Assembly (NCBI GenBank): GCA_910587085.1
Contig: CAJUMC010000007.1
Coordinates: 1 to 64,000 of the forward strand
DNA length: 64,000 bases
DNA from: an uncultured Lachnospiraceae bacterium
Lineage (GTDB): Bacteria; Bacillota; Clostridia; Lachnospirales; Lachnospiraceae
Direction: 5' to 3'
Shown piece after piece: positions 1 to 8,124 of this stretch. Under the pieces are notes generated by a model that saw only the letters and a program-made list of their open reading frames with translations, made no database searches and was not told the origin of the DNA. Every line of letters starts with the position of its first letter. Position 1 is the first letter of the stretch. The translations under genes and the position numbers were made by a program.

Positions 1-9
1 TGACAAAAA

Positions 10-50
10 GAATCCCGTATTTATGCGGGTTCTGGCGTTTCGCAAACGCC
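10..50 (+). promoter_or_regulatory. Two short hairpins upstream of hisZ
   Basis: Two hairpins stand in front of the his operon. The first pairs GAATCCCG (10-17) with CGGGTTC (26-32), leaving one bulged base. The second pairs GGCGTTT (34-40) perfectly with AAACGCC (44-50) around a CGC loop. No T-run follows, and no T-box antiterminator motif is visible in the few bases available. They could be the tail of a leader that begins outside the window. Only the pairing is seen; any regulatory role is a guess. Confidence 0.3.
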
Positions 51-84
51 TAATAAAGAGGACATAAGGAAAGGAGCTGCCGCG

Positions 85-1335
85 ATGAACGAGAGACTGC
101 TGCATACCCCGGAGGGGGTGAGGGATATCTATCACGCAGAGTGCGGGAAAAAATCAATTCTGGAGCACCGTCTGCACCACCGCCTCCGTCTGTACGGTTT
201 CCGGGATATCGAGACGCCGGCGTTTGAGTTTTTTGAGATCTTCAGCAAGGAGAGGGGAACCGTGCCGTCCCGGGAAATGTACAAATTTTTTGACCGCGAC
301 GGAAACACGCTGGTGCTGCGGCCCGATATGACTCCTCCGATCGCGCGGTGCATGGCGAAATATTACCGCAGCGAAGAGCTTCCGATTCGGTTCTGCTATG
401 TGGGTGATACCTTTGTCAACAGCATCAGCTATCAGGGCAAACTCAAGGAAGTTACGCAGCTGGGCGCGGAGCTGATCAACGATGCGACGGTAGAGGCGGA
501 TGCCGAGATGGTTGCGCTGACGGTGGAATGCCTGCTTGATGCCGGGCTGTCAAAATTCCAGGTGGAGATCGGCCAGGCGGATTTTTTCCGCGGTCTGATG
601 GAAGAAGCAGGTATCGGTACTAAGGAGGCGGAGGAGCTCCGGGTTCTGATAGAAAACAAAAACATGTTCGGCGTGGAGGAACGGATATCCGGAAAACAGC
701 TGCCGGACGGCCTGAAAAATGTTATACTGCGCCTGCCGGAGCTGTTCGGCACGCTTGACCGGCTGCTTTATGTCAAAAACGAGATTACAAACCGGCGCGC
801 TCTGGGGGCGCTGGAGCGGCTGGAACAGCTCTACGCGCTGCTGATGGAATACGGTCTGGAGCAGTATATTACGTTCGACCTCGGCATGCTGAGCAAGTTT
901 GATTATTATACCGGGATTATTTTCCGGGCCTATACCTTCGGAACCGGAGACGCCGTTGCTACGGGCGGAAGGTACGACTCGCTGGTCGGCCAGTTCGGCA
1001 AGGATGCTCCGGCCATCGGTATGGCGGTTATCGTCAATCAGCTGATGCTTGCTCTGGAGCGCCAGGGACTTTTGCCCGAGCCAGGGCCGGAAAATATCCT
1101 GATTGTGTACCGCGCGCCGTATCGTTCCGAAGCAATCGCGCTGGCGAGAAAGCTGCGCGCGCAGGGCGAAAAGGCGGAACTTTTTCTGGAGGCCGGCGGC
1201 AAAACCGATTATACGGCATACGCGGGACGGATGGGTCTGAAGGGCATGCTGTATCTTGGAAAGGACGGACCGGCGGAGATTATCAGCGCGGCGGATTGTT
1301 CCGCGCTTGCCGGACTGCTGGAAAATCTGCCGTGA
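85..1335 (+). CDS. hisZ: ATP phosphoribosyltransferase regulatory subunit HisZ
   Basis: This is a 416-residue histidyl-tRNA-synthetase-like protein that lacks a tRNA-charging role and instead forms a complex with the short HisG. It allows histidine feedback control of the first step of histidine synthesis. Class II synthetase features are visible: the motif-2-like segment around LRPDMTPPIARC (residues 75-86) and the GRYDSLV segment near residue 298. The start has the purine-rich stretch AAGGAAAGGAG a few bases upstream. It heads the his operon, and a catalytic HisG of the short type follows 115 bases downstream, which is exactly the HisG that needs HisZ. A true hisS is unlikely because of this context and the absence of a full C-terminal anticodon-binding domain. 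Confidence 0.95.
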   Translation: MNERLLHTPEGVRDIYHAECGKKSILEHRLHHRLRLYGFRDIETPAFEFFEIFSKERGTVPSREMYKFFDRDGNTLVLRPDMTPPIARCMAKYYRSEELPIRFCYVGDTFVNSISYQGKLKEVTQLGAELINDATVEADAEMVALTVECLLDAGLSKFQVEIGQADFFRGLMEEAGIGTKEAEELRVLIENKNMFGVEERISGKQLPDGLKNVILRLPELFGTLDRLLYVKNEITNRRALGALERLEQLYALLMEYGLEQYITFDLGMLSKFDYYTGIIFRAYTFGTGDAVATGGRYDSLVGQFGKDAPAIGMAVIVNQLMLALERQGLLPEPGPENILIVYRAPYRSEAIALARKLRAQGEKAELFLEAGGKTDYTAYAGRMGLKGMLYLGKDGPAEIISAADCSALAGLLENLP

Positions 1336-1450
1336 CAGGGCCGGTAAATTCTGCAGGAAACGGATGAGCGCGGCTGCCGTCAGGATACCGGGAGCTGCTG
1401 GGCACAGATGCTGCAAAGCGCGGCAGAGCGGCGCAGCGGGAGGAAGTCTT

Positions 1451-2104
1451 ATGAATTACATAACCATTGCCCTGGCAAAGGGCAGGCTGGCAAAAAAAGC
1501 GATGGCAATGCTCGGGGAGATCGGGATCACCTGCGAGGAAATGAAGGAGCCGGATTCGCGGAAGCTGATTTTTGAGAACGCAGAGCTCGGCCTGAAATTT
1601 TTCCTGGCAAAAGCCAGCGACGTGCCGACTTACGTAGAATACGGCGCCGCCGATATCGGTATTGTAGGAAAGGACACAATACTTGAGGAGGGGCGGAAAA
1701 TGTATGAGGTGCTTGACCTGAATACAGGGAAATGCTGTATGTGCGTTGCCGGCCCGGAAAGCGCGAGGGAACTGCTGCAGAACGGAGGGCTGATCCGCGT
1801 AGCCACAAAATATCCGAATATTGCCAAGGATTATTTTTATAATAAAAGGCATCAGACCGTGGAGATTATAAAACTGAACGGCTCGATTGAGCTCGCGCCG
1901 ATCGTCGGGCTTTCCGAGGTAATTGTGGATATCGTGGAAACCGGGGCCACACTGAAGGAAAACGGCCTTGCTGTTCTGGAGGAAATCTGTCCGCTCTCCG
2001 CGCGCGTGGTCGTAAATCAGGTCAGCATGAAAATGGAGCACGAGCGCATTACTGATATGATAAACGGCCTTCGGGAAGTTGTGCAGCGGGCGCGGCAGTC
2101 CTGA
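1451..2104 (+). CDS. hisG: ATP phosphoribosyltransferase HisG, short form
   Basis: Catalyses ATP + PRPP to phosphoribosyl-ATP, the committed step of histidine synthesis. The chosen ATG opens a 217-residue protein beginning MNYITIALAKGRL, the typical family N-terminus; an upstream in-frame extension to 1256 overlaps hisZ and has no family similarity. The phosphate-binding segment EVIVDIVETGATLKENGL lies at residues 155-172. The protein ends soon after this point, so the C-terminal ACT-like regulatory domain of long HisG is absent, in agreement with the neighbouring hisZ. AGGAAG lies just upstream of the start. hisD follows after 35 bases. Confidence 0.96.
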   Translation: MNYITIALAKGRLAKKAMAMLGEIGITCEEMKEPDSRKLIFENAELGLKFFLAKASDVPTYVEYGAADIGIVGKDTILEEGRKMYEVLDLNTGKCCMCVAGPESARELLQNGGLIRVATKYPNIAKDYFYNKRHQTVEIIKLNGSIELAPIVGLSEVIVDIVETGATLKENGLAVLEEICPLSARVVVNQVSMKMEHERITDMINGLREVVQRARQS

Positions 2105-2139
2105 ACAGAAAAGTTTTTTCATTAGGAACGGAGACAGAA

Positions 2140-3435
2140 ATGAAAATTGTAGAGCTGAATGAAAATACAAAGAAAAATCTGCTGGAGGATCTGCTCCGGC
2201 GCAGTCCGGACCGGTATCCGCAGTATGAGCAGACCGTAGCCGAAATTATCCGGGAGGTACGGGAAAAAAGAGACGAGGCGCTGTTCGGGTACACGCTTCA
2301 GTTTGACAGGGCAGCAATCAACGCCGGAAATATCCGCGTGACACAGGAGGAGATTGCGGAGGCCTACGAACATGTGGATAAGGAGCTTCTGTGCGTTATC
2401 CGCGCGGCAATCAGAAATATTGAAGCCTACCATACCATGCAGAAGCGCAGCAGCTGGTTCGACACAAAGGAAAACGGTATTCTTCTCGGGCAGAAAATCA
2501 CGCCGCTCGCTTCGGTCGGAGTGTATGTGCCGGGCGGAAAAGCGGCGTATCCTTCGTCCGTACTGATGAACGTTGTCCCGGCCCGGGTTGCCGGCGTAGA
2601 AAAAATTGTTATGACAACGCCGCCGGGAAGCGACGGAAGGGTGAATGCAGGAACGATGGTTGCGGCAAAGGAGGCGGGCGTTTCGGAGATTTACAAGGCG
2701 GGCGGAGCGCAGGCAGTTGCCGCGCTGGCCTTCGGGACGGAGAGCGTGCCGAAGGTGGATAAGATTGTCGGCCCGGGAAATATTTTCGTGGCGCTTGCAA
2801 AAAAAGCCGTTTACGGCCATGTCAGCATCGACTCAATAGCGGGGCCGAGCGAGATTCTTGTCATTGCAGACGGGACGGCGAACCCGCGGTATGTCGCTGC
2901 GGACCTGCTTTCTCAGGCGGAGCACGACGAGCTGGCCAGCGCCATTCTCGTAACGACAAGCAGAGAGCTGGCGGATGCAGTGCTCCGGGAAATTGACGGA
3001 TTTTTGGAAAAACTTTCCAGAAAAGAAATTCTCGAAAAATCGCTGGAAAACTATGGCTGCATCCTGATCGCAGATACCCTGCAGGATGCCGTTGACGCGG
3101 CAAATGAAATTGCTTCCGAGCATCTGGAGATCATAACCGAAAATCCGTTTGAGGTAATGACAAAAATCAGAAATGCAGGTGCGATTTTCCTCGGGGAATA
3201 TTCCAGCGAGCCGCTCGGAGACTATTTTGCAGGGCCGAATCATATCCTGCCGACGAACGGAACCGCAAAGTTCTTCTCCCCGCTCTCAGTCGATGATTTC
3301 GTCAAGAAATCAAGCATTATTTCCTATTCGCGCGAGGCGCTCGCAGCGGTGCATGCGGATGTGGAGCTGTTTGCGGAGGCGGAGGGGCTGACGGCGCATG
3401 CGAATTCCGTTGCCGTCCGATTTGAAGAGGTTTGA
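2140..3435 (+). CDS. hisD: Histidinol dehydrogenase HisD
   Basis: A 431-residue NAD- and zinc-dependent enzyme that oxidises L-histidinol to L-histidine in the last two steps of the pathway. Family hallmarks are visible: VGVYVPGGKAAYPSSVLMN near residues 127-145, the GPGNIFVA segment, DSIAGPSEILVIAD, the QAEHDELASA segment carrying conserved zinc-site and active-site residues, and SEHLEI. Length is normal for the family. It lies inside the his operon, 35 bases after hisG, with GGAACGGAGAC upstream of its ATG. Confidence 0.97.
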   Translation: MKIVELNENTKKNLLEDLLRRSPDRYPQYEQTVAEIIREVREKRDEALFGYTLQFDRAAINAGNIRVTQEEIAEAYEHVDKELLCVIRAAIRNIEAYHTMQKRSSWFDTKENGILLGQKITPLASVGVYVPGGKAAYPSSVLMNVVPARVAGVEKIVMTTPPGSDGRVNAGTMVAAKEAGVSEIYKAGGAQAVAALAFGTESVPKVDKIVGPGNIFVALAKKAVYGHVSIDSIAGPSEILVIADGTANPRYVAADLLSQAEHDELASAILVTTSRELADAVLREIDGFLEKLSRKEILEKSLENYGCILIADTLQDAVDAANEIASEHLEIITENPFEVMTKIRNAGAIFLGEYSSEPLGDYFAGPNHILPTNGTAKFFSPLSVDDFVKKSSIISYSREALAAVHADVELFAEAEGLTAHANSVAVRFEEV

Positions 3436-3463
3436 TACTGCGGTTTACAGAGGGAGGATGAAT

Positions 3464-4054
3464 ATGGCGCGTTCGGCGGCTGTGGAAAGAAAAACAAACG
3501 AAACGGATATTTCGCTGGTGCTGGAACTGGACGGCACGGGAAAATCCGAGATAAATACGGGGATCGGTTTTTTTGATCATGTTCTGACAAGTTTTGCCAG
3601 GCACGGCTTTTTTGATTTGAAGCTGACTGCAAAGGGGGATCTCTATGTGGACGGACACCACACGGCGGAGGATACCGGCATTGTGCTCGGAAAAGCGATC
3701 CGCCAGGCACTGAGGGACAAGGCGGGAATCCGGCGTTACGGTTCGTCCCTGCTTCCGATGGACGAAACCCTGGTGCTGTGCGCCGTTGATCTGTCCGGGC
3801 GGCCGTATCTGAATTTCTCTGCGCAGTTTCAATCCGAGCGGGTGGGATATTTTGACACGGAGCTGGTGCGGGAATTCTTCTATGCGGTTGCCTACAGCGC
3901 GGGAATGAATCTGCATATAAAGCTTATGGACGGAGATAACTGCCACCATATCATCGAGGCGATGTTCAAGGCGTTTGCCAGGGCGCTCGACGAGGCGTCC
4001 TCGATCGACGGAAGAATTGCCGGGATGCTTTCGACCAAAGGGACGATTGCCTGA
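3464..4054 (+). CDS. hisB: Imidazoleglycerol-phosphate dehydratase HisB
   Basis: A 196-residue monofunctional enzyme that dehydrates imidazoleglycerol phosphate to imidazole-acetol phosphate. Metal-binding motifs DGHHTAEDTG (residues 63-72) and DNCHHIIEAMFKAFARAL are intact. There are two candidate ATGs, 3458 and 3464. The strong AGGGAGG box at 3451-3457 abuts the first and lies six bases before the second, so the second is preferred. The reading frame stays open upstream into hisD, but that extension has no family similarity. No histidinol-phosphatase domain is fused. Confidence 0.95.
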   Translation: MARSAAVERKTNETDISLVLELDGTGKSEINTGIGFFDHVLTSFARHGFFDLKLTAKGDLYVDGHHTAEDTGIVLGKAIRQALRDKAGIRRYGSSLLPMDETLVLCAVDLSGRPYLNFSAQFQSERVGYFDTELVREFFYAVAYSAGMNLHIKLMDGDNCHHIIEAMFKAFARALDEASSIDGRIAGMLSTKGTIA

Positions 4055-4113
4055 CAGGACAATCGCGGAACGAATGCCTGACAGATCCGGGCGGGCTCAG
4101 GAAGGAGAAAACA

Positions 4114-4833
4114 ATGAAATTATTTCCTGCTATTGATATCAGAAACGGCCAGTGCGTGCGGCTGCGCCAGGGGCAGTTTCACGATGCGGAGGTGTACTCC
4201 CACACCCCGGTGAACGTGGCGAAAAGCTTTGAGGCGGCCGGTGCGGCCCATATTCATATTGTGGATCTGGACGGGGCGCTGGCGGGGCGATCCGTCAACG
4301 AGGAGGTTATCCGGAATATTGTGCAGGCAGTGTCCATCCCGGTCGAAGTCGGCGGGGGCATTCGGACGGTACAGGATATCGAAAACAAGCTCAATCTCGG
4401 CATCGGGCGCGTAATCATCGGCACGAAGGCTGTAGAGAGCCCGCAGTTTGTGCGGGAGAGCATCCGGCGCTTCGGCGCGGACAAAATCGTGGTGGGTATC
4501 GACGCCAAAAACGGCATGGTTGCCACGGACGGATGGGAAAAAATCAGCAGCTACGATGCTGTGCAGCTTGCCCTTGAAATGAAGGAGCTCGGCGTTAAAA
4601 CAATTGTATATACCGATATTTCCAGGGACGGCATGCTGCAGGGACCGAATATCGAGCTTATGCGCGATATGGTGATGCATACGGGCCTTGATATTATCGC
4701 GTCGGGCGGCGTGTCCTCCATGAAGGATCTGGACGATCTGAATTCCGTTCCCGTCTACGGCGTAATCATCGGGAAGGCGCTGTATGAACGCCGGATACAT
4801 CTCGGGGAGGCGGTGAAAAAATATGCAGAATAG
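4114..4833 (+). CDS. hisA: ProFAR isomerase HisA
   Basis: A 239-residue (beta/alpha)8-barrel that converts ProFAR to PRFAR. The catalytic aspartates of the family are visible as D8 in AIDIRNGQCVRL and D130 in VGIDAKNG. Both phosphate-binding loops are present: VGGGIR near residue 80 and SGGVSS near 196. A good AGGAAGGAG ribosome site precedes the ATG. Its last 11 bases overlap the start of the next gene, which suggests translational coupling with the HisIE fusion. Confidence 0.96.
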   Translation: MKLFPAIDIRNGQCVRLRQGQFHDAEVYSHTPVNVAKSFEAAGAAHIHIVDLDGALAGRSVNEEVIRNIVQAVSIPVEVGGGIRTVQDIENKLNLGIGRVIIGTKAVESPQFVRESIRRFGADKIVVGIDAKNGMVATDGWEKISSYDAVQLALEMKELGVKTIVYTDISRDGMLQGPNIELMRDMVMHTGLDIIASGGVSSMKDLDDLNSVPVYGVIIGKALYERRIHLGEAVKKYAE

Positions 4834-6118
4834 CGCGGAGAAAAAAAAGCCGAAACAGATTATCGCTTATATCAATGCAGAAAACGAAACGGCGGAGAGC
4901 GTTCTGCGCAGAGCCGAAGAATATGAACGAAACGGCGCAGACGGACTGTTTTTGTACAATTATACCGTTGTGGAGACAGAGCAGGAGGAATTTCTTCACA
5001 CGGCAAGGCAGGCAGTAAAGCAATCGGAATTCCCGGTTCTGCTCGGCTGCCGTGTCCGGCGCTTTGAGGATATCAAAAAGGCGCTCTACACCGGAGCGGC
5101 GAAGGTGGTAATGCCTTTTACCGGTCTGGACAGTGCCGTTCTGAAGGAGGGCGCCGGGCGGTTCGGCAGCGAAAAGCTCGTCGTGGAGCTGGATGCCTCG
5201 GGAGGCCCGGACAATGCTGTGCTTCCTCTGGAGGAGCTGGCGGGAGAACTGGCGGAAAATGGGGCGGGAATGCTGCTTGTCAAGCATCTGACCGTGACAG
5301 AGGGCATGCGGGAGAAGATCCGCAGGGCCAAAGTTCCGCTGATTATCCGGGATTCACTGCTGCGCAACGATATGGAGACGCTGCTTTCCATGGAAAATGT
5401 GGACGCCGTGGCGACCGATTATTACGAAAAAAAAGATATTTTTAAAATCAGGCGGATGATGAAGGAGGCCGGGATCGACGTGGAGACCCCGGAAAGTCCG
5501 GTAAGCTTTGCTCAGCTGAAAAAGAACGCGGACGGGCTGGTGCCGGTTATTGTGCAGGATTACAAAAATGATGAGGTTTTAATGCTTGCCTATATGAATG
5601 AGGAGGCGTATAATAAGACCATAGAAACCGGGCGGATGACCTACTATTCGCGGAGCCGGCAGAAGCTGTGGCTCAAGGGGGAGGAATCCGGACACTTCCA
5701 GTATGTCAAGTCGCTTTCGGCCGACTGCGACAGCGACACGCTGCTGGCAAAGGTGCTTCAGATCGGCGCGGCATGCCATACGGGCAGCCGGTCCTGCTTT
5801 TTCCGGAAGCTGTTTTCCCGGCCTTACGAAGAGACAAATCCGGGAAAGGTTCTGAACGAGGTTTTCGGGACGATTCTGGAACGCCGTTCAAATCCGAAGG
5901 AGGGCTCCTACACCAGCTATCTTTTTGATAAAGGCATCGATAAAATCCTCAAGAAATGTGGGGAGGAGGCGACAGAGATTGTGATCGCCGCAAAAAATCC
6001 CGATTCGGAGGAGGTCAAATACGAAATGGCTGATTTCCTGTATCACATGATGGTGCTTATGGCGGAATGCGGGCTGGACTGGGAAGATATTTCAAGAGAA
6101 TTGTTGTACAGGCACTGA
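4823..6118 (+). CDS. hisIE: HisF-like pseudo-barrel fused to HisI (PRA-CH) and HisE (PRA-PH)
   Basis: A 431-residue three-part protein. Residues about 225-335 are phosphoribosyl-AMP cyclohydrolase, with metal/zinc residues D301-C-D303-S-D305 and C318/C325 in ACHTGSRSCF. Residues about 345-431 are phosphoribosyl-ATP pyrophosphohydrolase, with the KKCGEEATE motif. HisIE fusions are common. Unusually, residues 12-215 look like a HisA/HisF barrel: repeated beta-alpha rhythm, RNGADGLFLY, PVLLG, GAAKVVM. However, the first catalytic aspartate has become N18 or a neighbour, the GGGIR phosphate loop has become GCRVR (75-79), and the second catalytic aspartate and last phosphate loop are not recognisable. 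The barrel is therefore probably not catalytic. The gene overlaps hisA by 11 bases and ends the his run. Confidence 0.9.
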   Translation: MQNSAEKKKPKQIIAYINAENETAESVLRRAEEYERNGADGLFLYNYTVVETEQEEFLHTARQAVKQSEFPVLLGCRVRRFEDIKKALYTGAAKVVMPFTGLDSAVLKEGAGRFGSEKLVVELDASGGPDNAVLPLEELAGELAENGAGMLLVKHLTVTEGMREKIRRAKVPLIIRDSLLRNDMETLLSMENVDAVATDYYEKKDIFKIRRMMKEAGIDVETPESPVSFAQLKKNADGLVPVIVQDYKNDEVLMLAYMNEEAYNKTIETGRMTYYSRSRQKLWLKGEESGHFQYVKSLSADCDSDTLLAKVLQIGAACHTGSRSCFFRKLFSRPYEETNPGKVLNEVFGTILERRSNPKEGSYTSYLFDKGIDKILKKCGEEATEIVIAAKNPDSEEVKYEMADFLYHMMVLMAECGLDWEDISRELLYRH

Positions 6119-6133
6119 TTGGAGGTGAAATAA

Positions 6134-6253
6134 ATGGCATTTTTAGCAGGTTTTGTATATTATCTTGGCATTTTTGTAGTATACAGTGCGGCGATTTTTG
6201 GTGCAGTGAAGCTTGGCTGCTTCCTGCGTGCGCGCTCAAATGCGAAGCAGTAA
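6134..6253 (+). CDS. Small single-pass membrane protein, 39 residues
   Basis: A short open frame with a textbook GGAGGTG ribosome site at 6121-6127, seven bases before the ATG. The product is hydrophobic from residue 2 to about 29 (AFLAGFVYYLGIFVVYSAAI and onward) and ends in a basic tail, RARSNAKQ. It starts 15 bases after hisIE, so it may be the last gene of the his transcript. From memory, small one-helix proteins of this shape recur in Lachnospiraceae and are often mislabelled 'vanadium nitrogenase'; nothing in the sequence supports a nitrogenase role. Function unknown. Confidence 0.6.
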   Translation: MAFLAGFVYYLGIFVVYSAAIFGAVKLGCFLRARSNAKQ

Positions 6254-6432
6254 AAGAGCGGCGGTAATGGATGTGTTCGAAACGATGAAACGATTGGAAG
6301 GATCTGCGCCAGGTATGGCTTCCGGTTCCATGTCGGTCCGCGGTGAATGGACCGGATATGATGCTGGCCGGAGCGTGATATTCTGCGCAGGTTCTTTTTT
6401 CTATTTGCAGGTCTGCAGAAAAGAGGTGCGGC

Positions 6433-7200
6433 ATGATACATAAGGTGACTCCTTCCCCTGGCATAGCCGCGCTTTTTGCAGGCTGGGAGGAAACCATGAT
6501 TTATTCCTGTCTGCAGGGAATTATGGGAGAACTGTATGCTGGACCTCCGGGGAGTCCGAAGACTGCGGCTGCGCTGCTCGGAGATTTTTGCTTTCTTGCG
6601 GGAAGTCCGGAGCGTGCGCTTGTGCAATCGGTGCTTAAGGCATGCAGCCGGGATTTCATGATTCTGATCCCGCAGACAGAGCAGTGGGCGGAGCAGATCG
6701 AGGAATGCTGCAGAGAAAGTGCAAAAAGGGTCGTCCGGTATGCTCTGAAAAAGGAGCCGGAAGTTTTCGACACGGATCATCTGCACAGGCTGGCACATGC
6801 GCTGCCAAAGGGCTGCACAATGCGGCTGATGGATGAGGAGCTGTTTTTGCAGTGCGGACGGCTTGGATGGTGCAGGGATTTTGTTTCACAATATCCGGAC
6901 TATAAGACATACCGCAGATACGGGCTCGGAGTCGTGGCGATGGAGGAAAACGAGCCGGTTTCCGGCGCTTCCTCCTATTCCGGCTACGCCGGCGGCATTG
7001 AAATCGAAATTGATACCAGGGAAGATCGCCGCAGAAGGGGGCTTGCCGGCGCCTGCGGGGCCAGACTGATCCTTGAGTGCCGGAAACGCGGTCTGTATCC
7101 GAGCTGGGATGCACAGAATTTATGGTCTCTTGCACTTGCGGAAAAGCTGGGATATCATTTTGACCGGGAATATGCCGCGTACGAGCTGATAAGGATATAA
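6433..7200 (+). CDS. GNAT-family N-acetyltransferase
   Basis: A 255-residue protein whose C-terminal half carries a GNAT fold. VVAMEENEPVSGASSYSGY is followed by an IEIEIDTREDRRRRGLAG segment that matches the acetyl-CoA binding turn (R/Q-x-x-G-x-G/A), then a SWDAQNLWSLALAEKLGY stretch typical of motif B. The N-terminal half resembles the family of stand-alone GNAT acetyltransferases with an additional N-terminal domain (Pfam PF12746, from memory). GAGGTG precedes the ATG. The 179 bases upstream hold no convincing gene, only an imperfect 10-bp hairpin at 6321-6356. Substrate cannot be told from sequence. Confidence 0.8.
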   Translation: MIHKVTPSPGIAALFAGWEETMIYSCLQGIMGELYAGPPGSPKTAAALLGDFCFLAGSPERALVQSVLKACSRDFMILIPQTEQWAEQIEECCRESAKRVVRYALKKEPEVFDTDHLHRLAHALPKGCTMRLMDEELFLQCGRLGWCRDFVSQYPDYKTYRRYGLGVVAMEENEPVSGASSYSGYAGGIEIEIDTREDRRRRGLAGACGARLILECRKRGLYPSWDAQNLWSLALAEKLGYHFDREYAAYELIRI

Positions 7201-7353
7201 AAGGAAAGGGCTGTGTGCAAAACGCGGAGGTAAAACACAGCAGAACCATGGGAAAATACAACGAGAGACAGATAAGCAGCCGTATTGCCTTTTCTTGTAT
7301 AGAAAAAACTGGCTGTATTATTTATCTTTTGCAATATTTAGAAAGGAAAATCA

Positions 7354-8040
7354 ATGATACGTGCAGTGATTTTTGATATGTTTGAAACTCTTGTCACGCA
7401 TTACCAGTGTCCGCTTTATTTCGGCTCTGACATGGCGGCAGATGCGGGAATTCCCGAGGAGCGTTTTCTTACGCTCTGGCGGCCGGCCGAGCATGACCGC
7501 AGCATCGGAAAAATAACGCTGGAGGAGATCCTGGAGCGCATCCTGCGGGAAAATCAATGTTATTCCGCGGAACTTTTGGAGAAACTCGTGCGGAAGCGGA
7601 TGGAAACCAAGCAGGAATGCTTCCGCCGTCTCCATCCGGAGATCCTGCCGATGCTGTCCGGACTGCGGGAAAAAAACATTCCGCTCGGCTTAATCAGCAA
7701 CTGTTATTCGGAGGAAACCAAAGTGATCCGGAAAAGCGAACTGCTCCCTTATTTTGATGCTGCTTTTCTCTCCTTTGAACAGGGGGTCGCGAAGCCGGAT
7801 CGGGAGATTTTTGATCGATGCACGGCCGCGCTTTCCGTGAAGGCGGAAGAGTGCCTGTATGTCGGAGACGGCGCCAGCTTTGAGCTGGAGACGGCGAAAA
7901 GTCTCGGCATGACGGCGGTACAGGCCGTGTGGTATCAGCCGTCCCAGCGGAATCCGGACTTTCAGCAGCTTGAGCGGCCGTCCGATGTGCTGCGGCTGGC
8001 CGCTCCCGGAGAAGATTCATCGCAGCACCTGGAAGACTGA
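7354..8040 (+). CDS. HAD-superfamily hydrolase
   Basis: A 228-residue haloacid-dehalogenase-like hydrolase. Motif I is FDMFETLV, giving nucleophile D8, but the usual second aspartate two residues later is F10, as in a minority of phosphatase/dehalogenase-type members. Motif II is LISNCYSEE (GLISNC), motif III is the lysine of AKPDREIF, and motif IV is VGDGASFE, where an acidic residue is retained. A helical cap lies between residues 20 and 95. GAAAGGAAA precedes the start. It stands alone between the GNAT gene and the ATPase/HNH pair. Substrate unknown. Confidence 0.85.
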   Translation: MIRAVIFDMFETLVTHYQCPLYFGSDMAADAGIPEERFLTLWRPAEHDRSIGKITLEEILERILRENQCYSAELLEKLVRKRMETKQECFRRLHPEILPMLSGLREKNIPLGLISNCYSEETKVIRKSELLPYFDAAFLSFEQGVAKPDREIFDRCTAALSVKAEECLYVGDGASFELETAKSLGMTAVQAVWYQPSQRNPDFQQLERPSDVLRLAAPGEDSSQHLED

Positions 8041-8124
8041 TATACCTGCTGCCCGACGATGCCTGCCATATTACAGCTTTAAAGTCCAGCCTTAGTTTAT
8101 AGTATTAGTTATGAAAGGGGTAAA

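Noticed and set aside
1..84. T-box riboswitch controlling the his operon
   Set aside because: No antiterminator core or specifier region is visible in the 84 bases available.
1256..1450. Upstream extension of hisG in the same frame
   Set aside because: It overlaps hisZ and has no family similarity; the MNYITIALAKGR start at 1451 is the family N-terminus.
6134..6253. Nitrogenase-related function for the 39-residue protein
   Set aside because: Only a known mislabel in databases; the sequence is just one hydrophobic helix and a basic tail.
6270..6443. 58-codon frame between the small membrane protein and the GNAT gene
   Set aside because: Overlaps the GNAT start, weak ribosome site, no hydrophobic or conserved pattern.
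8041..8124. Promoter for the ATPase/HNH pair
   Set aside because: TATAGT at 8098-8103 has no acceptable -35 at 16-18 bases.
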